Shown: positions 19,149-29,217, numbered from the stretch's first letter. The stretch: 64,000 nt of DNA from Bacteroidales bacterium (GCA_015060975.1 SUXI01000005.1:119810-183809); one strand, 5' to 3'. The notes: generated by a model not told the origin, from the letters alone. Numbers and translations are program-made.

Positions 19149-20516
19149 TTATTTAACATCATAAATCAAAGTTGAATAATAAAGCGATTCATCGGGCTTT
19201 TTAATCGCAATTTTCAATACACCGGGTTCTTTAGGAACCACAGATATTGACATCGTGCCATCTTCATTTGTTTTCCAATCACGATAAAATGTTTCATTAT
19301 TTATTATTACCCATTCACCTTCAACTAACGGCTTTATCACAAATTCATATCTACTATTTTGCATCAACGTTCTGTCTAATGGAACATTTTTAACCTTCAA
19401 TCTATCTATTTGAGCATAAAACTTAGGCAGCTGGTTAACCTCCCCCCGCCTATACATCGACAGAAATTTATGTCCATCCACACCAAGTTCTTTTAAAGTC
19501 TTAGCATTATATTCTTCTATGTTTTTCAATTCAGGCATTGAGAATGGCGCCACAGCCTCAACACGGGCCCAATCATCGGTAGTAGGTGGATTTATTTTAT
19601 ATGCAAACAAATGATAATATTGATTATTTTCTCCTTTCATCATAAATACTACATCATTTTCATCTGTAGGCATAAAACGAATCGACCTTATATTCCCATT
19701 TTTACTCCACTCATCTTCTCCTACAAACCGGGCGTTATTTAGAGCAATCTCGCATGACCCGGTCTTTAATATCATAAATTCATATATTCGACCAATATTC
19801 AACTCCTTCAACATTGGCATTTTTAATATTTTGATATCTGCAGTTGGAAAATCATAAAAAATAGGTATGCTGAGATTTCCGGCTACCGCCGCATTAAAAA
19901 AAGCCTGAGCATCAAGCCCTAAATTCGTCAACATAGGTTTCAATCCTCCGGGAAATGCTTTAAACAACTCAAAATCTATAGGATTCTCCAACATTTGGTG
20001 GTTTATATCCTTAGGATAATGAGTAAAAATCATCCAATGCGGATCGACATGAAACCACGACATATCATTTTCACTTCGGGTAAAAACGCCACCATTCACA
20101 CTGCCAGCCCCCCATGTTGGGTCAATAAAAATATGACCTCCTTCAACCTCAACAATTAACCAAGCATGCCCATATTCAGACACAGAGCCATCACGCAACT
20201 TAGAGTCACCCTTAACTATCGTCGAAACCAAGCCAAGTGGCTCACCTAAGCGATAAAACAATTCACAATATGCTTGACACACACCCTTCTTTTGCTCAAA
20301 GCATTCGTCAGCAGTAAATATTGAATAATCTGTATCGTAAGCTATATTATTACACAACCACTTATATATAGCTTTTGCTTGATCATATTTTGTGGAACAG
20401 CCCTCCACTATTTTAGTTGCGACATTAGAATAATCATATTTTGTAGGCGATATTGCCCACAAGTCTATTGCAACAAATAATAGTAATATAATTAAGACTA
20501 TTCTACATCTTTTCAT
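19149..20516 (-). CDS. Secreted transglutaminase-like (cysteine peptidase fold) protein
   Basis: 455 residues with an N-terminal signal or anchor (MKRCRIVLIILLLFVAIDLW). Residues ~25-165 form a transglutaminase-like domain with the catalytic order Cys (KKGVCQAY), His (YGHAWLIVEV), Asp (FIDPTWGAG). It is preceded by the common ATKIVEGCSTKYDQAKAIYK lead-in. The remaining ~290 residues are beta-rich modules without a recognised name, as in kyphoscoliosis-peptidase-like proteins. It probably acts in the periplasm or at the surface on peptides or proteins. It lies downstream of wzc but is separated from it by a strong terminator, and no clear TAnnTTTG promoter was found. Confidence 0.85.
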   Translation of the reverse strand: MKRCRIVLIILLLFVAIDLWAISPTKYDYSNVATKIVEGCSTKYDQAKAIYKWLCNNIAYDTDYSIFTADECFEQKKGVCQAYCELFYRLGEPLGLVSTIVKGDSKLRDGSVSEYGHAWLIVEVEGGHIFIDPTWGAGSVNGGVFTRSENDMSWFHVDPHWMIFTHYPKDINHQMLENPIDFELFKAFPGGLKPMLTNLGLDAQAFFNAAVAGNLSIPIFYDFPTADIKILKMPMLKELNIGRIYEFMILKTGSCEIALNNARFVGEDEWSKNGNIRSIRFMPTDENDVVFMMKGENNQYYHLFAYKINPPTTDDWARVEAVAPFSMPELKNIEEYNAKTLKELGVDGHKFLSMYRRGEVNQLPKFYAQIDRLKVKNVPLDRTLMQNSRYEFVIKPLVEGEWVIINNETFYRDWKTNEDGTMSISVVPKEPGVLKIAIKKPDESLYYSTLIYDVK

Positions 20517-20546
20517 AGTTAAATATTATTTTTCTCTAAAAAATAA

Positions 20547-20583
20547 AACAGTTATCTATTTCAATTAGACATAGATAACTGTT
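20547..20583 (-). terminator. Terminator of wza-wzc
   Basis: AACAGTTATCTAT / ATAGATAACTGTT, a 13-bp perfect stem with an 11-nt loop. On the minus strand it is followed by TTATTTTTT. Confidence 0.8.
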
Positions 20584-20593
20584 AGAACACATA

Positions 20594-23008
20594 CTATCGC
20601 TTGGTATTGCGCCTCCATAATTTTCTTATTCGAGATAAGAAATCAGGTGTTTCCGAACCGCCATATCCATATCCATATCCTTTCTTCTTATAATAACCAT
20701 AGTAACCATACCTACGGTATATATATGAACCGGATCGGACATTCACTCCATTTAGAATCAAATAACAATTAGGCAATCTACCAGATTCTATTGCCTGATG
20801 CATAACTTTTATGCATCTTTTTGTTGAGTAACTTGCACGCACTACAAATAACTCCAAATCTACATGAGGAGCTATCAAATAAGAATCTGAAACTACCCCA
20901 ATAGGTGCCGAGTCAACTATAATATAATCATACTCCGCTCGTAATTGCTCAAACATTACCTTCATTCGTTCTCCCAATAGCAACTCATTGGGATTGGGTG
21001 GAACCGGTCCACCTGGCAATACATCCAAATTCACATCCAAGCCGGAATTGCTTATAATTTCATTTACATTTTCAACTTGTCCCGACAAAAAAGAAGTTAC
21101 TCCTAAGTCATTCGAAAGTTTATACAAGTGAGTCAACACCGGACGACGGATATCCATACCCACAACTATTGTTCTTTTACCGGTCAACGCAAATGATAAC
21201 GCAATATTTGAGGCAATAAACGTTTTTCCTTCTCCAGACAACGAAGATGTTACTAATATAACTTTCTTCTCGTTATTGGTTGAAGCAAATTGTATATTAT
21301 TTCTGATAAGCCTAAACATTTCGGCTATAGGAGTCGCATTATTTTCCCCCACAACCATATTTGACGATTTTTTATCGGCAATACACACTTCACCTAAAAT
21401 GGGAACAGATGTAACTCTCTCCAAATCATCTTTATCTTTAAATATTGGAAAAATCAATCTGCGAAGGAATATCAACAACGCCGGAATTAAAAATCCTATC
21501 AGCATTGAAATTCCGTAAATTGACAATTTCCGCGGAGCAACAGGCCCGGTTCCCGATGGATTATCTATCAATCGAGCAGTTGGAGTTGCTAAAGTTTTTT
21601 GCAATGCTATCTCTTCTCGTTTTTGGAGCAAGAACGTATATATGTTCACCTTCACTTGTTGCTCCCTGAAAATTTCTTGCAAACCTTTATCTATTGGGGG
21701 TAAGTTAGCTAATTGTCCGGCACTTTGACTCCCGATTGAGGCAATACTACTATACTTCACCGCCAAATTTGATTTAGCTGACTGTATATTTTGGAATATG
21801 CGATTTTTCTCTCTTGCCAAATCCTCTTGCATTTTAATCACAATTGGATTGTTATCGGTACTTGTCTCTTTTTGTCTTTCTAATTGAGATACTTTTTTAT
21901 TATATCCATCAATAATTGCGTTTAATTGAGCATCCTCCACAACTTGAGGGATATGTGTATAATCATCTTGTTTTGAAATCAAATTTTCCACCGATGATAT
22001 TATCTTTTGCTGGGCGACAACCCCTGCAATCTGGTCTTCTGAACTGCTTTTTTTACTTAAATTAAGTTGCGCTTGCGCACTAAGGTCTGTAATATTATTG
22101 GCTTTGCGATATTTTTCCAATCTGTCCTCAACTTCTTGCAATTCACCAGCAATAAGCACTAAACGATCTAATATAAACGCCTCGGTTTGCATTGCCGAAC
22201 GGTTTTTATCTTCAATAATATCTTGATTATAGAACGTTATTAAAGTATTTACAATGTCAATACCTTCTCTGATTATTGGAGTTGAACAGGTGATCCGAAG
22301 AATTGTAGATGAGTTTCGTGCAAATGAGATATTGATTCTTCCCGACAAACCTGCCGCAACCCAACTAGGATTCTTTATATTAATGCGTTGTGTGCCATCT
22401 ATCTTACTTGTAAATTTTGAAGGATGTAATGTCAAAGTCCCTTGACTAAGTTCGATTTTTATAGGCAACTTATCTGTTTTTATTTTTTTATTCTCCTTAT
22501 TTCCTCCATAATGTGTAGTTATATCAAAAACATATTCTGAATTTTCTTTTGCCACCAAAATATCAATAGGAGATGTTAGATTTTTCAAGCTGACCGAATC
22601 CAATTCTGCCCTAACTACATTTGTTCCATATATTGGATAATCTCTCAATTTATGTACATCATAATATGAATATGCCAATCCTAAACTATCTACAATTTTA
22701 ATAAGATTGTTTTTGGATTTGAGTATTTCAATCTCGGTTTCATCAATAAAACTCTTTGTGTCAATAAGAGGCGAATTTGCATTCAATGATACCGCACTAC
22801 TTTTTGCCGACTCATCATCACTAAGGAATATCGAAGCTGACACTTCGTATGACGGCACTATTGTCGCAATTATATAATATGCTATACTAAGAGCAAGAAT
22901 AATACATATTGCGAACCATTTCCATTGCGCAAGATATTCCAATAATAGTCCAACAAGGTCAAATGCCTCTTCTTGTTTTTCGTTATTGTTTTTATTTAAT
23001 TCCACCAT
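20594..23008 (-). CDS. wzc: Polysaccharide co-polymerase with BY-kinase domain (Wzc-like)
   Basis: 804 residues. N-terminal membrane helix (~31-52), a long periplasmic region with coiled coils (~250-440), a second helix (~505-525), then a cytoplasmic tyrosine autokinase. Walker A (SSLSGEGKTFIAS) lies near 585-597, Walker A' (VVGMDIRRP) near 615 and Walker B (YIIVDSAP) near 693. A C-terminal tyrosine cluster (YRRYGYYGYYKKKGYGYGYG) lies near 765-785. The protein controls chain length and export of capsule or exopolysaccharide together with Wza. wza is 10 nt upstream, but no glycosyltransferases are adjacent, so the polymer genes must be elsewhere. Confidence 0.96.
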   Translation of the reverse strand: MVELNKNNNEKQEEAFDLVGLLLEYLAQWKWFAICIILALSIAYYIIATIVPSYEVSASIFLSDDESAKSSAVSLNANSPLIDTKSFIDETEIEILKSKNNLIKIVDSLGLAYSYYDVHKLRDYPIYGTNVVRAELDSVSLKNLTSPIDILVAKENSEYVFDITTHYGGNKENKKIKTDKLPIKIELSQGTLTLHPSKFTSKIDGTQRINIKNPSWVAAGLSGRINISFARNSSTILRITCSTPIIREGIDIVNTLITFYNQDIIEDKNRSAMQTEAFILDRLVLIAGELQEVEDRLEKYRKANNITDLSAQAQLNLSKKSSSEDQIAGVVAQQKIISSVENLISKQDDYTHIPQVVEDAQLNAIIDGYNKKVSQLERQKETSTDNNPIVIKMQEDLAREKNRIFQNIQSAKSNLAVKYSSIASIGSQSAGQLANLPPIDKGLQEIFREQQVKVNIYTFLLQKREEIALQKTLATPTARLIDNPSGTGPVAPRKLSIYGISMLIGFLIPALLIFLRRLIFPIFKDKDDLERVTSVPILGEVCIADKKSSNMVVGENNATPIAEMFRLIRNNIQFASTNNEKKVILVTSSLSGEGKTFIASNIALSFALTGKRTIVVGMDIRRPVLTHLYKLSNDLGVTSFLSGQVENVNEIISNSGLDVNLDVLPGGPVPPNPNELLLGERMKVMFEQLRAEYDYIIVDSAPIGVVSDSYLIAPHVDLELFVVRASYSTKRCIKVMHQAIESGRLPNCYLILNGVNVRSGSYIYRRYGYYGYYKKKGYGYGYGGSETPDFLSRIRKLWRRNTKR

Positions 23009-23018
23009 TATATTATCT

Positions 23019-23855
23019 TTATTTACTCAAATTTACTATTCCTATAATCAACGACGCCACTGATGATAAACCACCAACAATTGTTATTGTTGCGCCAACT
23101 GCCGGATTTAATTGCCATGCGGCTTGCGCAGCCGATTTGTTTGGTTGCACATAAATTATATCATTTTGCTTCAAATTAAAATATGGAGACAAAAGAATAT
23201 TCTTATCGTTCAAATTCAATCGATGTATCTCTCGTTGACCATTTCCATTTAAACGAATAAGCATAACATTGTCTCGCTCCCCTCTTATATCCAAGTCTCC
23301 GGCTTCAGCTATAGCTTCAAGCAAATTTAATGATTCCGTTTTAGACTCGATTATTCCAGGTGATCTCACCGCACCAAGCACAGTAATTCTAAAGTTCATC
23401 AATCTCACATCTACAGTAGGTCTTTCCTTTATATATTTCGGATATATCGCATCTTGAACAACCTCCACAATCTGCTCTTTGGTCAATCCGCCAACATGCA
23501 ATTTTCCAATTATAGGGAAATCTATATCTCCATCTTTATCAACCAAATAGTATTGTGTTGATTTTTCATAGTTGCCATTCATAGAGTTATTAGTTCCCTG
23601 CGTAATTGTTCCCTCAGGAGTCACATATTTACCTTTGTTGAATAATGACACCGCTACCATATCAGTTCCTGTCACTTCAATATTCAACAAATCGCCTGTT
23701 CCTATTATTGGATTTGCCGAAGAATTCACTTGCGACAGCACTTCCACCGGAATCGTTTCAGCATCAACCATATATGGCACTTTCTTGTATGCCGTTGAAC
23801 AACTTGTAGATATAACCAACCCTACTAATGATAAAACTTTAATTAACTTTCTCAT
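23019..23855 (-). CDS. wza: Polysaccharide export outer-membrane lipoprotein (Wza-like)
   Basis: 278 residues. The signal peptide ends in a lipobox (LVISTSC, Cys at about residue 20), so it is a lipoprotein. Poly_export/SLBB-type domains follow: IGTGDLLNIEVTGTDMVAVS, GDIDFPIIGKLHVGGLTKEQ, RPTVDVRLMNFRITVLGAV, and a second SLBB with GDLDIRGERDNVMLIR. A C-terminal helix (AVGATITIVGGLSSVASLII) could be the membrane-crossing part of the pore. It forms the export channel partner of the adjacent Wzc. It is the first gene of the two-gene transcript. Confidence 0.95.
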   Translation of the reverse strand: MRKLIKVLSLVGLVISTSCSTAYKKVPYMVDAETIPVEVLSQVNSSANPIIGTGDLLNIEVTGTDMVAVSLFNKGKYVTPEGTITQGTNNSMNGNYEKSTQYYLVDKDGDIDFPIIGKLHVGGLTKEQIVEVVQDAIYPKYIKERPTVDVRLMNFRITVLGAVRSPGIIESKTESLNLLEAIAEAGDLDIRGERDNVMLIRLNGNGQREIHRLNLNDKNILLSPYFNLKQNDIIYVQPNKSAAQAAWQLNPAVGATITIVGGLSSVASLIIGIVNLSK

Positions 23856-23880
23856 TCCTATTCATAAAATTAATTATATG

Positions 23881-23888
23881 CAAAGTTA
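23881..23888 (-). promoter_or_regulatory. -7 element of wza-wzc
   Basis: Minus-strand TAACTTTG, 25 nt before the wza start. Confidence 0.6.
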
Positions 23889-23967
23889 GCCACTTTATTT
23901 TATATATCCACATTATTTTTAATAATTTTTATTCCACTTGTCACAATTAACAAACCGACAATATTTG

Positions 23968-23975
23968 TATTTTTG
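23968..23975 (+). promoter_or_regulatory. -7 element of the glycosylase-like gene
   Basis: TATTTTTG, 11 nt before the ATG at 23987, which implies a very short leader. Confidence 0.5.
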
Positions 23976-23986
23976 CACTAAATTTT

Positions 23987-24577
23987 ATGAGTAATCAATA
24001 TCACATAGAACGCCATCCTTGGCAACCGTTTATCCCTGAAAATTCCAAAATTCTATTTTTAGGGACATTCCCTCCCAAATCCGACAAATGGGGAATGGAA
24101 TTCTATTATCCCAATAAAATAAATGATTTTTGGAGGATTATGGGAATGATTCTTCATAATGATTACATTTTTTTTTACGACAGTTCCAACAACTGCTTCG
24201 ATAAGGAATTAATTATAAAATCAATGACTGACAACGGGATCGCTTTAGGAGATGTGGGAATGGAAATTATACGTTTAAAAAACAATGCATCAGATAAATT
24301 CCTGAAAATAGTAACACCAATAAACCTACTTGACCACCTTAAAAAAGCGCCTAAATGCAATATTATCGTTTCTACCGGACAGAAAGCGGCCGAAATAATA
24401 TCAAGTTTAACACAAACCAACATTCCTCCTATGGGTAATTTCACAACCTTTAGTTATTCAACCGAGAGGCTTATTAAAATCTATCGCATGCCATCAACTT
24501 CCAGAGCCTACCCATTATCGTTGGATAAAAAAACTGAATTTTATCACAACTTATTTATATCTATTGGAATTTTATAA
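23987..24577 (+). CDS. Uracil-DNA glycosylase superfamily protein
   Basis: 196 residues, cytosolic. The N-terminal motif ILFLGTFPPKSDKWGMEFYY corresponds to the family's active-site loop (G-PP), and the C-terminal YRMPSTSRAYP is the second loop. The pattern fits Mug/deoxyinosine-type or uncharacterised glycosylases in this superfamily, which remove deaminated or mismatched bases. The precise substrate cannot be read. It has its own promoter, and the dedA promoter lies directly after its stop. Confidence 0.72.
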   Translation: MSNQYHIERHPWQPFIPENSKILFLGTFPPKSDKWGMEFYYPNKINDFWRIMGMILHNDYIFFYDSSNNCFDKELIIKSMTDNGIALGDVGMEIIRLKNNASDKFLKIVTPINLLDHLKKAPKCNIIVSTGQKAAEIISSLTQTNIPPMGNFTTFSYSTERLIKIYRMPSTSRAYPLSLDKKTEFYHNLFISIGIL

Positions 24578-24578
24578 G

Positions 24579-24586
24579 TATCTTTG
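24579..24586 (+). promoter_or_regulatory. -7 element of dedA
   Basis: TATCTTTG starting 2 nt past the previous stop, 24 nt before the dedA ATG. Confidence 0.6.
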
Positions 24587-24610
24587 TGAAAAATATATAA
24601 ATTCACATTT

Positions 24611-25285
24611 ATGATTAACATGATTCTTCTTGATGCCGGTGGCTGGGCTACTGATTTTTTCACATGGTTCTGTGAAAATGCCAACTATTTATTTGTATTT
24701 ATTTTTATGGCCATCGAAAGTTCTTTCATTCCATTCCCGTCTGAATTAGTCGTTCCTCCTGCTGCATATTTAGCGTTGCAAGATGGCGCATCAATGAATA
24801 TTTATCTCGTTATTTTATTTGCGACTTTTGGAGCCCTAATTGGAGCATTCATAAATTATTACTTGGCAATATGGCTTGGCAGACCTTTAGTTTACAAGTT
24901 TGCCAACAGCCGATTCGGAAATATATGCTTATTAGACCAATCTAAAGTTGAAAAAGCCGAAGCTTATTTTGATAAGCACGGTGTAATTTCAACATTTATC
25001 GGCCGACTCATTCCAGGCATACGCCAATTGATATCCATCCCTGCCGGATTAGCTCGAATGAGCATCATTAAATTCTCAATATTCACAACATTAGGAGCTT
25101 TAGTGTGGAATATTGCACTTGCTGCAATAGGATATATCTTAACAACCATACCCGGCATTGAGACCACCAAGGATTTACTTTTAAAAGTTGAAGAATATAA
25201 CCACTATCTCACCTATGCCGGATTCGCAATAGGTGGAATTTGTGTAGTATTTATCCTTTGGAATATTTTCAAGCCAAAGAAATAA
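24611..25285 (+). CDS. DedA-family membrane protein
   Basis: 224 residues. It carries the DedA signatures MAIESSFIPFPSELVVPPAA (reentrant acidic-proline segment, ~32-52) and FIGRLIPGIRQLISIPAGLA (~131-150), plus membrane helices at both ends. DedA proteins are proton-coupled inner-membrane transporters, and some recycle undecaprenyl phosphate or phospholipids between leaflets. Which lipid this one handles is unknown. It is likely co-transcribed with rpe, which begins 47 nt after the stop. Confidence 0.93.
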   Translation: MINMILLDAGGWATDFFTWFCENANYLFVFIFMAIESSFIPFPSELVVPPAAYLALQDGASMNIYLVILFATFGALIGAFINYYLAIWLGRPLVYKFANSRFGNICLLDQSKVEKAEAYFDKHGVISTFIGRLIPGIRQLISIPAGLARMSIIKFSIFTTLGALVWNIALAAIGYILTTIPGIETTKDLLLKVEEYNHYLTYAGFAIGGICVVFILWNIFKPKK

Positions 25286-25332
25286 GCGAATCATGCAACT
25301 CCATTCATAAATCTAATAACACCCTTTTTGAT

Positions 25333-25977
25333 ATGAAAATTTCTCCGTCCTTGCTTTCTGCCGATTTTGGCAACCTCAATCGTGATGTAATTATGCTTAA
25401 TGAAAGCGTTGCGGACATGATACATCTTGACATTATGGATGGTGTATTTGTTCCAAACATTTCATTTGGTTTTCCTGTAATAAAATCAGTACAAAAAATT
25501 GCAACAAAACCATTAGATGTGCATTTGATGATTGTAAATCCTCAAAATTATATCAACCAAGTAAGGGATTGTGGAGCCGAGATAATGAATATACATCAAG
25601 AAGCTTGCATTCATTTACATCGCACCATTCAAGCGATAAAAAATGCCGGAATGAAAGCCGCCGTGACATTAAATCCATCTACACCGGTATCAACACTTGA
25701 AGACATTATAACAGAACTTGATATGGTTTTATTGATGTCGGTTAATCCCGGATTTGGGGGTCAATCATTCATTCCAAATTCTGTAAAAAAAGTTAAACAA
25801 CTAAAATCTTTAATAGAATCATCATCGTCAAACGCTCTTATCGAAGTGGATGGCGGTGTCAATTTAGAAACAGGGAAACTTCTTGCTCAAGCAGGTGCCG
25901 ACATCCTTGTTGCCGGGAACGCAGTTTTCGCCGCACCAAATCCTAAGGAAATGATTGAAGCATTGCACAACCTTTAA
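25333..25977 (+). CDS. rpe: Ribulose-phosphate 3-epimerase
   Basis: 214 residues from the ATG at 25333. The track's longer start at 25240 overlaps dedA and adds an unrelated N-terminus. It interconverts ribulose-5-P and xylulose-5-P in the pentose phosphate pathway. The TIM-barrel metal and catalytic motifs are present: MKISPSLLSADFGN, MIHLDIMDGVFVPN, MSVNPGFGGQSFI and IEVDGGVN. It sits between dedA and ftsK in a plus-strand run. Confidence 0.96.
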   Translation: MKISPSLLSADFGNLNRDVIMLNESVADMIHLDIMDGVFVPNISFGFPVIKSVQKIATKPLDVHLMIVNPQNYINQVRDCGAEIMNIHQEACIHLHRTIQAIKNAGMKAAVTLNPSTPVSTLEDIITELDMVLLMSVNPGFGGQSFIPNSVKKVKQLKSLIESSSSNALIEVDGGVNLETGKLLAQAGADILVAGNAVFAAPNPKEMIEALHNL

Positions 25978-26001
25978 TAATATTTCTATACCTTTTTTAC
26001 A

Positions 26002-28548
26002 ATGGATAATTTTAATTTTTCGCCTGACGGATATAATCCTGAAAACATCTATAATCCTGAAACTAAAAAAACATCTGAATTAAAAAAAGGAACAAAATCT
26101 AATTCAGATAGTAATAGGGGCAATTCTCGAAAAAAAAATACAGCAATAAATGATGCCGAAAAAAAAGAATTATCTATTATCCGATTTTTTTTAGACCGTC
26201 GTACTCACATCTTTTTTGGAATATTATTTATTTGCCTTGCGACGTATTTAGCTATAACATCAATCTCTCATATAAAAAATGGCATTGAAGACCAAAGTAT
26301 AATTACAAACGTCTCAATCTCCGATGCGACAGCAAATGGCTATGACATAGAAAACATTGGAGGTCCGGTTGGAGCATACGCCTCTCAAGTAGCGTTATCT
26401 CATTGGATTGGCATTGGAGCATTCATATTAATGTTTTACATTGGAATGATTGGATTATCATTTTTAAAACAAAAAAAGATTCATTTTTGGCATTTTACAT
26501 TCCGATGCCTCATCTCAACCGTTGCCACATCTATAATTATCGGATTTATAACATACGGCTCAACTACACCTCTTTATTGGGGAGGTCTTCATGGATTTTA
26601 CATCAATGATATAATGATTAAATCCATCGGTTTCTTTGGTGCTGTGATAGTGAACATTCTTATCCTCTCTCTAATTATATGCCTATTTTTTAACGATTTG
26701 CGCAAAATATATCAAATTTATAAAACTCAAATATCCTCTAAAATTCCTCACTATAATTCTAAAAAAAACACAGCGGATATTAATAATACAAATAGCGACA
26801 CATCAAAAACCGAAACGACAAAAATTGTCAATGAATTTGAACAAAAAAATAACAATTCCGATTCTTCAATCACTACATCAACTACAATTAATCCCCCCCA
26901 CGAATCCACATCTTCCCAAATCAATATCGACTTAACAAACGACAATTTAAACAACGATAATAGCGGAGAAACATCCGATGAAATTTCTATAAATATCAAT
27001 GCGCCTACCATAGAATTGGCCGATGAGATAAAAACCGATGTCTATGACCCCACTGCCGAATTGTCCCGATATCGGTTCCCGACTCTTGACTTGCTTATTG
27101 AACGCGTCATGAAAGCAAACAGTGTTGACCAGCAAGAACAAGAGGAAAACAAAGAACGCATAACCAAAACTCTTAGAGATTACGACATCGCTATTTCTCA
27201 TATTGAAGCTACAGTTGGACCCACTGTTACTCTTTATGAGATAATTCCTGCCGAAGGGGTAAGAATCGCAAAAATCAAACGTCTTGAAGACGATATTGCA
27301 TTAAGCCTTGCCGCACTCGGAATACGCATCATTGCTCCCATCCCGGGAAAAGGCACAATAGGTATTGAGGTTCCCAATAAAGATCCTCAAACAGTATCTT
27401 TTAGATCTATTATATCTTCAAAGAAATTTCAGGAATGCAAATACGATCTTCCCATGGCAATGGGAACAACCATTTCTAACGAAGTATTTATCGCCGACCT
27501 CACAAAAATGCCACACTTGCTTGTCGCAGGAGCAACAGGTCAAGGTAAATCGGTGGGACTTAACGCCATAATCGCTTCGCTTCTGTACAAAAAACACCCT
27601 GCCGAATTAAAATTTGTGCTCATTGACCCTAAAATGGTTGAATTCAGTTTATATAGCAAACTCGAGCGTCATTATCTCGCTAAATTACCCGATGAAGACG
27701 ACGCTATTATCACCGACCCATCTAAAGTTGTAACCACCCTCAACTCATTATGCGTTGAGATGGACAACAGATATGGCTTGCTGAGAGACGCAAATGTACG
27801 TTCATTAGCCGAATATAACGCAAAATTCATTGCAAAACGTCTCAATCCCGAAAAAGGACATCGCTATTTGCCTTATATAGTTATGATTGTCGATGAGTTT
27901 GCCGACTTGATTATGACAGCAGGAAAAGAAGTGGAAACCCCTATCGCACGCATTGCGCAAAAAGCCCGTGCTGTGGGTATGCACATGATTATAGCCACAC
28001 AAAGACCGTCAACAAATGTGATTACCGGTATTATTAAGGCCAATTTCCCGGGTCGTATCGCATTCCGTGTATCGCAAATGGTTGACAGTAAAACCATCCT
28101 CGACCGCACAGGCGCGAACCAATTGATAGGACGAGGAGATATGCTTTTCTATCATAATGGAGATATGCAACGCGTGCAATGTGCATTTATTGACACACCC
28201 GAAGTTGAAGCAATTTGTGATTGCATCGACGAGCAAATAGGATATGAACATGCCTACTATCTGCCCGAATACTTCCCCGAAGTAGGTGATGGAGCAACTC
28301 CCGGTGGCGGAGGTAGCGGGTTTGACCGTGACCCATTGTTTGAAGAAGCAGCTCGATTTATTATCACTTCGCAAACCGCCTCAACTTCATCGCTTCAACG
28401 TCGATACTCTATAGGGTACAACCGAGCCGGGAAGATTATGGATCAAATGGAAGCAGCGGGCATTGTAGGACCGGCTCATGGGGGCAAACCTCGTCAGGTT
28501 TTGATGGACTCTATTCAACTCGAGCGCATTTTGGAAGCTAACATTTAA
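26002..28548 (+). CDS. ftsK: DNA translocase FtsK
   Basis: 848 residues. It pumps chromosome ends through the division septum and activates dimer resolution. The N-terminus is a cytoplasmic tail, then four membrane helices (~70-235), then a low-complexity Asn/Ser/Thr linker (~255-330). The motor has Walker A LLVAGATGQGKSVGLNA near residue 507, LIDPKMVEF, and Walker B YIVMIVDEFADL near 630. The C-terminal gamma winged-helix domain (LQRRYSIGYNRAGKIMDQME) reads KOPS-type sites. It is followed by lolA, the same order as in enterobacteria. Confidence 0.97.
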   Translation: MDNFNFSPDGYNPENIYNPETKKTSELKKGTKSNSDSNRGNSRKKNTAINDAEKKELSIIRFFLDRRTHIFFGILFICLATYLAITSISHIKNGIEDQSIITNVSISDATANGYDIENIGGPVGAYASQVALSHWIGIGAFILMFYIGMIGLSFLKQKKIHFWHFTFRCLISTVATSIIIGFITYGSTTPLYWGGLHGFYINDIMIKSIGFFGAVIVNILILSLIICLFFNDLRKIYQIYKTQISSKIPHYNSKKNTADINNTNSDTSKTETTKIVNEFEQKNNNSDSSITTSTTINPPHESTSSQINIDLTNDNLNNDNSGETSDEISININAPTIELADEIKTDVYDPTAELSRYRFPTLDLLIERVMKANSVDQQEQEENKERITKTLRDYDIAISHIEATVGPTVTLYEIIPAEGVRIAKIKRLEDDIALSLAALGIRIIAPIPGKGTIGIEVPNKDPQTVSFRSIISSKKFQECKYDLPMAMGTTISNEVFIADLTKMPHLLVAGATGQGKSVGLNAIIASLLYKKHPAELKFVLIDPKMVEFSLYSKLERHYLAKLPDEDDAIITDPSKVVTTLNSLCVEMDNRYGLLRDANVRSLAEYNAKFIAKRLNPEKGHRYLPYIVMIVDEFADLIMTAGKEVETPIARIAQKARAVGMHMIIATQRPSTNVITGIIKANFPGRIAFRVSQMVDSKTILDRTGANQLIGRGDMLFYHNGDMQRVQCAFIDTPEVEAICDCIDEQIGYEHAYYLPEYFPEVGDGATPGGGGSGFDRDPLFEEAARFIITSQTASTSSLQRRYSIGYNRAGKIMDQMEAAGIVGPAHGGKPRQVLMDSIQLERILEANI

Positions 28549-28580
28549 ACCTTTTTTCATTGAATCACTCAAATTCATAT

Positions 28581-29195
28581 ATGAGACATTCAATAACATA
28601 TATTTCATGTCTGCTAATATGCTTATTGTCGGTATGCCAAGCTACAGCACAGAGCGCATCAAAGATCTTGGATAGCGCATCAAAGATGTTTTCCAACAGC
28701 AAATCCATCTCTGCGACTTTTGCACTAATTGATAACGGACACTCACAAAACGGTTCGATAATCATTGCCGGCAACAAATTTGTGATAAACACCCCTCAAC
28801 TCTCAACATGGTTTGACGGCAAAACCCAGTGGAGCTACTCTCCTCAAGCCAATGAAGTAAATATCATTAACCCAACAGCTGAAGAGGTGCGACAAATAAA
28901 CCCATTTGCCATAATTAGCGATTTTCGTTCCAATTTTAATGAAAAAAAACTAAACTCGACAAAAGGGACACATAAAATTCTGCTCACCTCTAAAAACAAT
29001 CAACCGATTAGAAACGTAGAATTGACTTTGGATGCGTCAACTCATCTTCCTTTGTTGATTGTTATAACCGCCAAAAACAATACAAAGGCGACCATTAAAA
29101 TAAATACAATAAAAGCGGGTGACGCTGTAAACAACTCAACATTCATTTTTAATGAAAAAAAATATCCCGGTGTAGAAATCGTGGATTTAAGATAA
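28581..29195 (+). CDS. lolA: LolA-like periplasmic lipoprotein carrier
   Basis: 204 residues from ATG 28581; the track start (28560) is a TTG and gives an unlikely N-terminus. Signal peptide MRHSITYISCLLICLLSVCQ then ATAQS. The mature part has the LolA half-barrel pattern (SKSISATFALIDNGHSQNGS, STWFDGKTQWSYSPQANEV). It would carry lipoproteins from the LolCDE complex to the outer membrane. It starts 32 nt after ftsK and is followed by trxB at 22 nt, suggesting one transcript. Confidence 0.9.
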   Translation: MRHSITYISCLLICLLSVCQATAQSASKILDSASKMFSNSKSISATFALIDNGHSQNGSIIIAGNKFVINTPQLSTWFDGKTQWSYSPQANEVNIINPTAEEVRQINPFAIISDFRSNFNEKKLNSTKGTHKILLTSKNNQPIRNVELTLDASTHLPLLIVITAKNNTKATIKINTIKAGDAVNNSTFIFNEKKYPGVEIVDLR

Positions 29196-29217
29196 TTACA
29201 ATAAATATTATATAGAT

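Noticed and set aside
25240-25332. Upstream start of rpe given by the ORF track
   Set aside because: It overlaps dedA and adds 31 residues not typical of the family; MKISPSLLSADF at 25333 is the standard start.
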